DNA of 36,165 bases from Hyphomicrobiales bacterium. Its GTDB lineage: Bacteria > Pseudomonadota > Alphaproteobacteria > Rhizobiales > Beijerinckiaceae. A program made the translations under genes and the position numbers. This document shows positions 17,122 to 24,169 of the stretch, in pieces (positions within the stretch are counted from its first letter, which is position 1; each line of letters begins with the position of its first letter). The DNA is taken from contig CANGOE010000023.1 in NCBI GenBank assembly GCA_947455455.1, positions 1-36,165 on the forward strand. The letters are read 5' to 3'. Below the pieces are notes generated by a model, which was not told where the DNA came from, searched no databases, and saw only the letters and a program-made list of their open reading frames with translations.

Positions 17122-18162
17122 ATGAAATTCCCGAAGGCAAAAATCAATCATGATACGGGCAATATCCGGTTGGTCGATGTGGCCAAGCGGGCTGAGGTCT
17201 CTGTCGCCACCGTCTCGCGGGTCATGAACACGCCGCAAGTGGTGCGGCCCGATGTGCGCCAGCGTGTCAATGAGGTGATCAAGGACATGGGCTATACCCG
17301 CAATGCGGCCGCCCGTGCCTTGCGCTCGCAATCCAACCGGCTGTTCGGGGCCTTGGTGCCCACACTCAATCATGCGATCTATGCGGCCATGATCGATGCC
17401 CTGCAACGCAGGCTGTCCGAGAAGGGCTATCTGCTGGTGGTCGGCCAGACCGATTTCTCGCCCGATACCGAGCTGTTGCACGTCAATGCGCTGATCGAAC
17501 ATGGCGTGGAAGCACTTGTGATGGTCGGTCATGCCCATTCGCCGGACCTGTATGACCTGCTCGACCGCAAGAAAATTCCTTTCATCAACACCTATACCTA
17601 TTCCCCCGATAGCGGACATCCTTGCGTCGGGTTCGACAATGTTCTGGCGACGCGGCAAATGGCCGATTTCGTGATGGATCTCGGCCATCAGGATGTGGCG
17701 GTGATTGTCGGTGTGACCAAAAACAACGATCGCGCGACCGAGCGGCTGGATGGTGTGCGCCAAGCCCTTGCGGCGCGGGGCATGACCCTCAATACCGATT
17801 ATGTGTTTGAAAGCCGCTACACCATTGATGGCGGCCGCCATGCCATGCGGCAATTGTTGCGGTTGGAACGTCCGCCCACAGCTGTCCTGACCGGTAGTGA
17901 TGTGCTGGCTTTCGGAGCCCTTGTCGAATGCAAGGCGCAAGGGATTGCGGTGCCCGAACAGGTCTCGATTGTCGGTTTCGACGATATGGAATTTGCCGCC
18001 CACCTCGATCCGCCTTTGACCACCTTGCAGGTGCCGGTGGTCCAGATGGGCCAGAATGCGGCGGATTATCTGTTGGCCTGCGTGGCCAACGAGCCGCGTT
18101 ATGATCAGGTGGAACTGGAAACACGGCTGGTGGTGCGCAAGACCACGGCAAAGCGCAAATAA
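17122..18162 (+). CDS. LacI-family transcriptional regulator
   Basis: A 346-residue LacI/PurR-type repressor. The N-terminal helix-turn-helix is IRLVDVAKRAEVSVATVSRVMN (two pieces, about residues 15-36), followed by the hinge helix region YTRNAAARALRS. The periplasmic-binding-like effector domain then runs from LFGALVPTLNHAIYA to the C-terminus, with the typical DVLAFGAL and VSIVGFDDMEFA segments. It lies five bases after the proline-racemase-type gene. Three matching even palindromes at 15756, 18211 and 19158 are its probable targets, which would place both divergent arms of the cluster under its control. The effector is unknown, most likely a pathway substrate or intermediate. Confidence 0.93.
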   Translation: MKFPKAKINHDTGNIRLVDVAKRAEVSVATVSRVMNTPQVVRPDVRQRVNEVIKDMGYTRNAAARALRSQSNRLFGALVPTLNHAIYAAMIDALQRRLSEKGYLLVVGQTDFSPDTELLHVNALIEHGVEALVMVGHAHSPDLYDLLDRKKIPFINTYTYSPDSGHPCVGFDNVLATRQMADFVMDLGHQDVAVIVGVTKNNDRATERLDGVRQALAARGMTLNTDYVFESRYTIDGGRHAMRQLLRLERPPTAVLTGSDVLAFGALVECKAQGIAVPEQVSIVGFDDMEFAAHLDPPLTTLQVPVVQMGQNAADYLLACVANEPRYDQVELETRLVVRKTTAKRK

Positions 18163-18210
18163 TCATCCGGATGATCCCCTGCGCATGCAGAGATCTTTAT
18201 GAACAGATCA

Positions 18211-18224
18211 TGTAAACGATTACG
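18211..18224. promoter_or_regulatory. predicted LacI-family operator upstream of crotonase 2
   Basis: TGTAAACGATTACG has the central CG typical of LacI-family sites and the same outer arms as the copies at 15756 and 19158. It lies 49 bases after the regulator's stop and 124 bases upstream of the crotonase start, a position suited to control of the plus-strand operon. Confidence 0.65.
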
Positions 18225-18347
18225 AAATTATGCTTGGCGATCCCCTTCGGCAAGGGCATGATCGCAATGGCCGGTCAATGTCCGGATATCGGCCGGAGCG
18301 GAACTAATGAGCCAATCCCATCGGATCGGCGGGCAGGAAACAACGTG

Positions 18348-19130
18348 ATGAGCAATCTTCTTTTAACCCAGATCGACGACGGTGTGGCGGTGGTCACATT
18401 GAACAATCCGCCTTTGAACCTCGTGACCCTGAGCCTGTCGAAACTGCTTTACGAGACAGTGCAGGGACTTGCCGCAAATCCGGCTGTGCGGGTTCTTGTG
18501 CTGACGGGCAGTGGCCACAAGGCATTCTGTGTCGGGTCCGACCTCAACGAGTTTCCCGACATGATGGCGGCCGGTGCGGTCGTGCCGAAAAAGCTGAAGA
18601 TGGAAAATGATGCCTTTTCAGCCATCCGCGAATTTCCCAAGCCCACCATCGCCGCCCTGAACGGGCTGGCCTATGGCGGTGGTCTGGAAATGGCCCTGTG
18701 CTGTGACATGCTGATTGCCGAACAAGGGGGGCGGATTGCCTTGCCGGAGATCAAACTGGGCGTGTTTCCCGGCAGTGGCGGCACGGTGCGGATGACACGC
18801 AGGATCGGTGAAAGCCGCGCCAAGAAGATGATGTTTACAGGTGAGCCGGTCACCGTGGAAGAGGCCCATCAATGGGGATTGATCAACGAGGTTGTGCCGC
18901 AAGGCCATGCGCTGGAACGGTCGGTTGCGCTGGCCCGCACCATTGCCGGACAACCCAATATCGCCCTGCAATTGTGTAAGGCTTCAGCCAATATGAGTTT
19001 TGATATGGACGAGAAATCGGCCGTTTATGCCTCGCTTCCGCTCAGCGAAAAAGCCTTTACCTCGCAAGATTGCAAAGAAGGGGTGCGGGCGTTTTTTGCC
19101 AAGGAAAAGCCCACGTTCAGCCATTCGTAA
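18348..19130 (+). CDS. enoyl-CoA hydratase/isomerase (crotonase) family protein, copy 2
   Basis: A 260-residue crotonase-fold enzyme. The CoA/oxyanion region is FCVGSDLNEF and LNGLAYGGGLEMALCCD. The two hydratase glutamates are present as Glu114 and Glu134 (ALPEIKLGVFPGSGG). The ATG at 18348 follows AGGAAA by seven bases; the frame extends to 18234 without a ribosome site. It resembles crotonase 1 (10457) over its whole length. It is controlled by the LacI-type palindrome at 18211 and followed by the DHDPS-family gene. A hydration or retro-hydration of a CoA thioester made by one of the CoA-transferases is likely. Confidence 0.9.
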   Translation: MSNLLLTQIDDGVAVVTLNNPPLNLVTLSLSKLLYETVQGLAANPAVRVLVLTGSGHKAFCVGSDLNEFPDMMAAGAVVPKKLKMENDAFSAIREFPKPTIAALNGLAYGGGLEMALCCDMLIAEQGGRIALPEIKLGVFPGSGGTVRMTRRIGESRAKKMMFTGEPVTVEEAHQWGLINEVVPQGHALERSVALARTIAGQPNIALQLCKASANMSFDMDEKSAVYASLPLSEKAFTSQDCKEGVRAFFAKEKPTFSHS

Positions 19131-19157
19131 GGGAATAATGCCGGCATAAAGCAAAAA

Positions 19158-19171
19158 TGTAATAGATTACA
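19158..19171. promoter_or_regulatory. predicted LacI-family operator upstream of the DHDPS-family gene
   Basis: TGTAATAGATTACA is the most symmetric of the three copies: 6 bp arms match exactly and the symmetry continues into AAA/TTT on both sides (19155-19174). It lies 28 bases after the crotonase stop and 60 bases before the next start, implying an internal regulated promoter. Confidence 0.7.
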
Positions 19172-19230
19172 TTTCCGCTTGCGCCATCCTGACAATGATG
19201 TCAGGATTATCCAAATCAATCGGAGTGAAG

Positions 19231-20190
19231 ATGATGAGCCGTTTCAAGAATTATAGCCCCCGCGGTGTTATTCCTGCCACTTTGCTGGCTTTCAATGATG
19301 ATTATTCGATCAATGACAAGGAAACCGCCCGCCATTTGCGCCATGTTGCCGCAGTGCAGGGGCTGAACGCCATCACGGTCAACGGCCACGCCTCCGAGGT
19401 CCATGCCTGCACCTTCGAGGAGCAACAGCACATTCTGTCGGTCTCGATGGCCGAGGTGGGCGACAAGATTCCCCTGATCAACGGGGTTTATGCCGACGGC
19501 ACACTGGAAGCCGTGCGGATTGCCAAAATGGCCGAACAGGAAGGCGCGTCCTGCCTGCTGGTGTTCCCGCCCAACAGCATGTCGATGGGCGGCCAGTTGC
19601 GGCCGGAAATGGCGCAGGTGCATTACAAGATGCTGGCCGATGCCACCGATCTGCCGATGATCCTGTTCCAGTATCCGATGTCGACCGGACTGGGCTATCC
19701 GTTCGAGACCATGATGCGGTTGATCGAGGATGTGCCGTCGATCCGCGCGATCAAGGATTGGTGTGCCAATCCGATGATGCATGAAAAGCATATCCGGACC
19801 CTGCAGGGCCTGTCGCGTCCCGTGACTGTGCTGACAACCCACAGCGCGTGGCTGATGGCCTCGCTGAGCATGGGAGCCGATGGCTTGCTGTCGGGTGCGG
19901 GCAGTGTGGTGGCCGCCCAGCAGGTGGCTTTGTTCAACGCGATCAAGGCGGGTGATCTCAAACTGGCGCAGAGCATCAATGACCGTCTCTATCCGATGCA
20001 ACAGGCGTTTTATGCCGAGCCGTTCCTCGATATGCACAACCGCATGAAGGAATGTCTGGTGATGCAGGGCTTGCTGGATCGCGCCGTTGTCCGTCCGCCT
20101 TTGATGAAATTGCGGGATTCGGAACTGGCCTCCTTGCGTCAGGCACTGGAGACTGCCGGTCTGTTGAAAGATCGCATCGCCGCCGAATAA
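19231..20190 (+). CDS. dihydrodipicolinate synthase (DHDPS/NAL) family lyase
   Basis: A 319-residue class I aldolase-type TIM barrel. The Schiff-base Lys175 is in IRAIKDW and the Tyr148 of the catalytic set in LFQYPMSTG. The usual G-T-T-GE loop is replaced by VNGHASEVHACT, the NGHA-E form seen in many non-lysine members of the family. Such enzymes cleave or condense pyruvate-type substrates or deaminate/dehydrate hydroxy acids. Starts at 19231 and 19234 are both possible, behind CGGAGTGAAG. It has its own LacI-type site upstream and is followed by CoA-transferase 2 in 69 bases. A retro-aldol or dehydration step of the pathway is the best guess; it is not a lysine biosynthesis gene by context. 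Confidence 0.9.
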   Translation: MMSRFKNYSPRGVIPATLLAFNDDYSINDKETARHLRHVAAVQGLNAITVNGHASEVHACTFEEQQHILSVSMAEVGDKIPLINGVYADGTLEAVRIAKMAEQEGASCLLVFPPNSMSMGGQLRPEMAQVHYKMLADATDLPMILFQYPMSTGLGYPFETMMRLIEDVPSIRAIKDWCANPMMHEKHIRTLQGLSRPVTVLTTHSAWLMASLSMGADGLLSGAGSVVAAQQVALFNAIKAGDLKLAQSINDRLYPMQQAFYAEPFLDMHNRMKECLVMQGLLDRAVVRPPLMKLRDSELASLRQALETAGLLKDRIAAE

Positions 20191-20259
20191 GGCTGTGGTC
20201 TCTCCCTCTGGTTTGCGTCTGTTTCCCCTCGAATATCCCTGTGATTTTTGGAGATGCCT

Positions 20260-21453
20260 ATGCTCGACCTGTTGAAAGGCACGCGGATCATCAGCTTCAA
20301 CCATTTCCTGTTGGGGCCGGTCGGGGTGCAGCATCTTGCCGATATGGGTGCGGATGTGATCGCGGTTGAAACCGTCGGCGGGGCTTGGCAACGCCATTGG
20401 AGCGGTGCCAATGCTTTCCGCGATGAACAATCCATGCTGTTTTTGTGCGGCAACCGCAACAAGCGGTCGATCGCGCTGGATTTGCGGCAGGACGAGGCCC
20501 GCGAGATTGCCTTGCAACTGATCGACACCGCCGATGTGGTGATGGAAAATTTCCGTCCCGGGGTGATGGAGCGGCTCGGTCTGGGCTGTGAGGCCTTGCG
20601 CAAGCGCAAGCCCTCGCTGATCTATGGCTCGGCCACCGGCTACGGGCCTGATGGCCCCTATCTGGAAAAGCCGGGGCAGGATTTGCTGGTGCAGGCATTG
20701 TTCGGGCTGATGGCGATTACCGGCGGCGAGGAAACCGGCCCGCGCCCTGTCGGCGTATCGGCGGGCGACCATCACGGGGCGGCTTTGTTTGCCATGGGAA
20801 TTCTTGCGGCGCTTGTCCGCAGGGGTCGGACCGGCGAAGGCTGTCGGGTGGATGCCAATCTGATGCAATCGGTGCTGGATTTGCAGGCCGAACCGCTGAC
20901 CGCCTGGCTCAATATGCCGCAAAAGCCGGAGTCGATCCGCGCGCCCGGTCACGTTGCGGGCTGGTATTATCCCGCCCCTTACGGGGTCTATGCCACGCGC
21001 GACGGACATCTGGCGATTTCACTCTCGGCCGCCGATCTGCTGGCCGAGGTGCTCGAAGAACCCCTGATTGCGGGCTTTACCGGCGATGATCCGTGGACAC
21101 GCAAGGCCGAACTGGCCGCTGTTGTCAGCAAGGCCGTGGCCAAAAAGACCAATGCCGAATGGATGGCGGTGATGGAACCGCGCGGTGTCTGGCATGCGCC
21201 GGTCAATGACTACGAGGACATCCTCAATGATCCGCAGGTGATTCATCAGAACTGTTTCGTGACGGTAGAAGGGGCCGGCCCCAATAAAGAGAGTCTGACT
21301 TTTCTCAACCATCCCTTGCGCTATGACGGGCAGGCGGCGGAAATTGCGTTGCCACCCCAACCCTTGGGTGCGCAGACCGAAACCATTCTGCACGAACTGG
21401 GCTTCTCGCCGGAACGCATATCCACCTTGAAGGACAGTAAAGTCATCGCCTGA
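20260..21453 (+). CDS. class III (CaiB/BaiF) CoA-transferase, copy 2
   Basis: A 397-residue family III CoA-transferase. LADMGADVIAVE is the N-terminal signature, HWSGAN (46-51) matches copy 1, MENFRPGVMERLG is conserved, and the catalytic Asp141 is in KPGQDLLVQALFGL. The ATG at 20260 lies seven bases after TTTGGAG; the frame open from 20248 begins inside that ribosome site. It belongs to the plus-strand run that follows with a MaoC-type hydratase and an SDR. Sequence similarity to the product at 14530 suggests related but not identical acid substrates, for example entry acid and a later intermediate. Confidence 0.92.
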   Translation: MLDLLKGTRIISFNHFLLGPVGVQHLADMGADVIAVETVGGAWQRHWSGANAFRDEQSMLFLCGNRNKRSIALDLRQDEAREIALQLIDTADVVMENFRPGVMERLGLGCEALRKRKPSLIYGSATGYGPDGPYLEKPGQDLLVQALFGLMAITGGEETGPRPVGVSAGDHHGAALFAMGILAALVRRGRTGEGCRVDANLMQSVLDLQAEPLTAWLNMPQKPESIRAPGHVAGWYYPAPYGVYATRDGHLAISLSAADLLAEVLEEPLIAGFTGDDPWTRKAELAAVVSKAVAKKTNAEWMAVMEPRGVWHAPVNDYEDILNDPQVIHQNCFVTVEGAGPNKESLTFLNHPLRYDGQAAEIALPPQPLGAQTETILHELGFSPERISTLKDSKVIA

Positions 21454-21487
21454 TCACAACCAACAACGAATAAAGCGGGAGGAAAAT

Positions 21488-21925
21488 ATGAGCGATTTCT
21501 ATGTGAAGGTGGGCGATAGCGTGTCGTTCTCCAAGACGGTCAGCGAGTCCGATGTCTATGGCTTTGCCGGCATTACCGGTGATTTCTCCGGCAATCATGT
21601 CGACGAGGAATTTATGAAAAAGTCGGCCTATGGCCGCCGCATTGCCCATGGGGCGTTGATGATCGGTTTCATGTCGACCTGCTCGACCAAGATGATCGAG
21701 CATTGCAACGGCACCGAAGGCGGCGAGACACCGGTCTCTGCCGGTTATGACCGCATCCGCTTGCTGGCGGGTGTGCCGTTCGGCGATACGGTGTTTCTGA
21801 CCTATACGATTGCCGAAATCGATCCGGTCAAGCGCCGGTCAGTGGCTAATATCGAGGTCAAGAACCAGCATGGAGTGATGGTGGCGGTGGCCCAGCACAT
21901 TCTGCGTTGGGTCAAAAATCCCTGA
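21488..21925 (+). CDS. MaoC-like (R)-specific enoyl-CoA hydratase
   Basis: A 145-residue hot-dog-fold protein of the MaoC/PhaJ type. The hydratase-2 motif is complete: FAGITGDFSGNHVDEEFMKKSAYGRRIAHG (in two adjoining pieces), with the catalytic Asp32 and His37. A GCGGGAGGAAAAT ribosome site precedes the ATG. These enzymes hydrate trans-2-enoyl-CoA to (R)-3-hydroxyacyl-CoA, and members also act on branched dicarboxylyl-CoAs such as mesaconyl- or itaconyl-CoA. It follows CoA-transferase 2 by 34 bases, so its substrate is probably the product of that enzyme. The SDR that follows could oxidise the resulting hydroxyl. Confidence 0.9.
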   Translation: MSDFYVKVGDSVSFSKTVSESDVYGFAGITGDFSGNHVDEEFMKKSAYGRRIAHGALMIGFMSTCSTKMIEHCNGTEGGETPVSAGYDRIRLLAGVPFGDTVFLTYTIAEIDPVKRRSVANIEVKNQHGVMVAVAQHILRWVKNP

Positions 21926-21975
21926 TCTGTTCTGTCGCCTTTTCTTTTGATTTCATAGCATAAACGAGGATAGCC

Positions 21976-22737
21976 ATGCGTCTTTCCGATAAAGTCTGTA
22001 TTGTGACCGGAGGTGCTTCGGGCATCGGTCTGGCAACTTGTGAGGTCTTTGCCCGCGAAGGGGCCAAAGTGGTGATTGCCGATCGTGATCTGCCTGCGGC
22101 CAACAAGGCGGTTGGGGCTCTGACCCAAAAAGGCGGCAAGGCCATGGCGGTGCAGTGCGATGTGGCGGATGCCGACAGCGTCGCCGCGATGATCAAGGCC
22201 ACGGTTGCCGCCCATGGCCGTCTCGATGTGATCGTCAACAATGCCGGTTACGGCATTGCCGGGTCACTGTCGGAAACCTCGGATGAGGATTGGGAAGCCC
22301 TGATGGCGGTCAATGTCCGTGGTGTGTTCTTGTGTTGCAAACACGCGATCAAGCAGATGCAGAGCAACGGCGGCGGGACCATCGTGAATGTCGCGTCTGT
22401 GGTCGCCGCCGTGGGCATCCGCAATCGCGCCGCCTATGTGGCCTCCAAGGGAGCGGTGGCGGCGATGACCCGTTCGATCGCCCTCGATTATGTCGCAAGC
22501 CATATCCGTTGCAATGCGATTGCACCGGGCACGATCGATACGCCCTATTATACCGAAATTCTTGCCAAGGCGGCCGATCCGGTGGCCATCCGCCAAGGTC
22601 TGGAAGCGCGTCAGCCGATGGGCCGTCTCGGCACGCCGGAAGAAATTGCCAATGGCATTCTCTTTCTTGCATCCGATGAAAGCTCGTTTGCAACCGGCTC
22701 GATCCTGACCATCGATGGCGGCATGACCGCCCAGTAA
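21976..22737 (+). CDS. classical SDR-family dehydrogenase
   Basis: A 253-residue canonical short-chain dehydrogenase. TGGASGIG (11-18) binds the cofactor, Asp36 at the end of strand 2 (VVIADRD) favours NAD(H), NNAG is at 88-91, and Ser141, Tyr154 and Lys158 (YVASK) form the complete active site. The end LTIDGGMTAQ is typical. In contrast to the two SDRs of the minus-strand operon, every catalytic residue is present. It is the last gene before an intrinsic terminator and likely oxidises the hydroxyacyl product of the MaoC-type hydratase or a hydroxy acid of the pathway. Confidence 0.92.
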   Translation: MRLSDKVCIVTGGASGIGLATCEVFAREGAKVVIADRDLPAANKAVGALTQKGGKAMAVQCDVADADSVAAMIKATVAAHGRLDVIVNNAGYGIAGSLSETSDEDWEALMAVNVRGVFLCCKHAIKQMQSNGGGTIVNVASVVAAVGIRNRAAYVASKGAVAAMTRSIALDYVASHIRCNAIAPGTIDTPYYTEILAKAADPVAIRQGLEARQPMGRLGTPEEIANGILFLASDESSFATGSILTIDGGMTAQ

Positions 22738-22755
22738 GGATGAGTGACCGATTTG

Positions 22756-22788
22756 AAAGCGGGGAGCCGATGGGTCCCCGCTTTTTTT
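22756..22788 (+). terminator. intrinsic terminator of the plus-strand CoA-pathway operon
   Basis: AAAGCGGGGA (22756-22765) pairs with TCCCCGCTTT (22775-22784) around a nine-base loop, and the T run continues to 22788. This is a clear rho-independent terminator 18 bases after the SDR stop, separating the operon from the MmgE/PrpD gene. Confidence 0.9.
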
Positions 22789-22819
22789 ATGGCGCTTGCA
22801 TGGTGGGGCTGTGATGGCC

Positions 22820-22834
22820 ACACTGTGACAGTGT
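22820..22834. promoter_or_regulatory. candidate operator, perfect 15-bp palindrome (ACTGTnACAGT copy 2)
   Basis: ACACTGTGACAGTGT is a perfect odd-centred inverted repeat, 25 bases before the start of the MmgE/PrpD gene and after the terminator of the previous operon. Its core recurs at 10435-10445 in front of crotonase 1. Partial TGTGACAG sequences also occur at 8669-8676 and 16060-16067. No regulator can be assigned. Confidence 0.45.
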
Positions 22835-22859
22835 TTCGGCAATGTGTCAGGGGAACATC

Positions 22860-24167
22860 ATGATCGAACTGTCATCGGGCCATTTGCGGGATGTGCTGTC
22901 CTGGCTGGACCAGGCCCGGCCCTTGACCGACCCGCGCATTGTGCAACGCGCCCGCTGGATCGTGCTCGATACCTATGGATGCGTGCTGGCCGGTTTGCGG
23001 GCCGAGACCGTGCGCAAGATCGGCCAGGTCTATGCCGCACAGGATGCGGGGCCTGTCACGCTGGGGGATGTGTCGGGCCTGTCGGTTCTCTCTTGTGCGC
23101 AATTGTTTGCCTATGCATCGTGTTGGGACGAGGCCTGCGAGGGCCATGCCGGAGCCCATGGGCGGCCTGCGCTGGCGGCATTGGCGGCGCTGTTTCCGCT
23201 GTGCCGGGACAAGACCTTGGGCGAGATGCTGGAGGCGCTGATTGTCGGCTATGAAGTGGGGGCGCGGCTTGGCCATGCCTTGCGGATCAAGCCGGGCATG
23301 CATGTCGATGGCAATTGGCCGGCTTTGGGCGCGGCGGTGGCTGTCGGCCATTGTCTGGGGCTGACGCAGGACCAGATCATCCGCGCGGTCGAGATTGTGG
23401 CGTGTCAGGTGCCATTGAGTCTCTATCTGCCGGTGCGGGCGGGGGCCACCAGTCGCAACGCCTATCTGGGTCATGCCGCCGTGCTGGCGATGCAAAGCGC
23501 CTGGTCCGCTCTGGCGGGGGTCACGGCTCCGGATGGAGCCTTGATGGACTATGCCCGCATCGGCCTGTCACGCGAGGCTGTCGATTGGATCGGGGCAGGC
23601 GGGTATGAAATCCTGAAAGGCTATTTGAAGCCCTATGCGGCGGTCCGGCATGTGCATTACGGGGCCAATGCCGCCCAATGCCTGCGCCGCAGGTTCGAGC
23701 CGCAACAGATCGAGCGGATCACTCTGGAGATTTACGAGGAAGCGACCATCTATTGCGGCAACCGGAACCCTGCCACGCCGATTCAGGCGCAGTTTTCATT
23801 GAGTTTCGGGATCGCGGCCATGCTCGCCTTTGACCGCCTCGATGCCGAAGTCTATCGCGCCGGCTTGTTCGACGATCCGTTGTTGCGCCATCTGGAAGCG
23901 CTGGTCGAGATCAGGATCGATCCCGTCCGCACCGGACAGAACACCCGTGGCGCGACCCTGTCGGTGCTGGTGGACGGGCAATGGCACAGCGAGGCGGTGG
24001 ATGCCGTCTGGGGCGACCAAGCCTGCCCGCTGACGCAAACACAGGTCGAGGATAAATTTATCGGCTATGCCACACCGAGCCTCGGCGAGGCCGAAAGCCG
24101 TCTGTTGGCGGAACGGATTCTGACAGCCGATCTCGCCATGCCGATGCGCGGGATTTGGCCGGTTTGA
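22860..24167 (+). CDS. MmgE/PrpD-family protein
   Basis: A 435-residue member of the MmgE/PrpD family (2-methylcitrate dehydratase, cis-aconitate decarboxylase, iminodisuccinate epimerase relatives). The N-terminal ARWIVLDTYGCVLAG is the family's conserved helix, EGHAGAHGRPALAALAALF corresponds to the 'H.g....pA.lALA' region, and LGHAAVLAMQSAWSALAGVTAP to the 'G..AA..g..AA.LA..G..gP' region. The usual KPYP.C...H motif is KPYAAVRHVH, with Val in place of Cys and Arg following. The ATG at 22860 follows AGGGGAAC. It is transcribed separately, behind a perfect palindrome. The reaction (dehydration, decarboxylation or epimerisation of a carboxylic acid) cannot be settled from sequence. Confidence 0.9.
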   Translation: MIELSSGHLRDVLSWLDQARPLTDPRIVQRARWIVLDTYGCVLAGLRAETVRKIGQVYAAQDAGPVTLGDVSGLSVLSCAQLFAYASCWDEACEGHAGAHGRPALAALAALFPLCRDKTLGEMLEALIVGYEVGARLGHALRIKPGMHVDGNWPALGAAVAVGHCLGLTQDQIIRAVEIVACQVPLSLYLPVRAGATSRNAYLGHAAVLAMQSAWSALAGVTAPDGALMDYARIGLSREAVDWIGAGGYEILKGYLKPYAAVRHVHYGANAAQCLRRRFEPQQIERITLEIYEEATIYCGNRNPATPIQAQFSLSFGIAAMLAFDRLDAEVYRAGLFDDPLLRHLEALVEIRIDPVRTGQNTRGATLSVLVDGQWHSEAVDAVWGDQACPLTQTQVEDKFIGYATPSLGEAESRLLAERILTADLAMPMRGIWPV

Positions 24168-24169
24168 CC

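Noticed and set aside
16007-17140. A 377-codon minus-strand open frame
   Set aside because: It is antisense to the proline-racemase-type gene with intact SPCGTGTSA; the antisense product is low-complexity and unlike any family.
18162-18175. ATCATCCGGATGAT, a perfect 14-bp palindrome at the LacI gene stop
   Set aside because: It has no T run for a terminator and no second copy seen in the window; chance or a weak mRNA end remains possible.
16085-20190. A hydroxyproline degradation cluster (epimerase plus DHDPS-family deaminase plus aldehyde dehydrogenase)
   Set aside because: No D-hydroxyproline dehydrogenase is present, the first catalytic Cys of the epimerase is missing, the aldehyde dehydrogenase is 10 kb away under other control, and CoA-transferases dominate the operons.
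19216-21009. A 597-codon open frame on the minus strand
   Set aside because: It is antisense to the DHDPS-family and CoA-transferase genes, is rich in His/Gln/Arg, matches no family and reflects the codon bias of the real genes.
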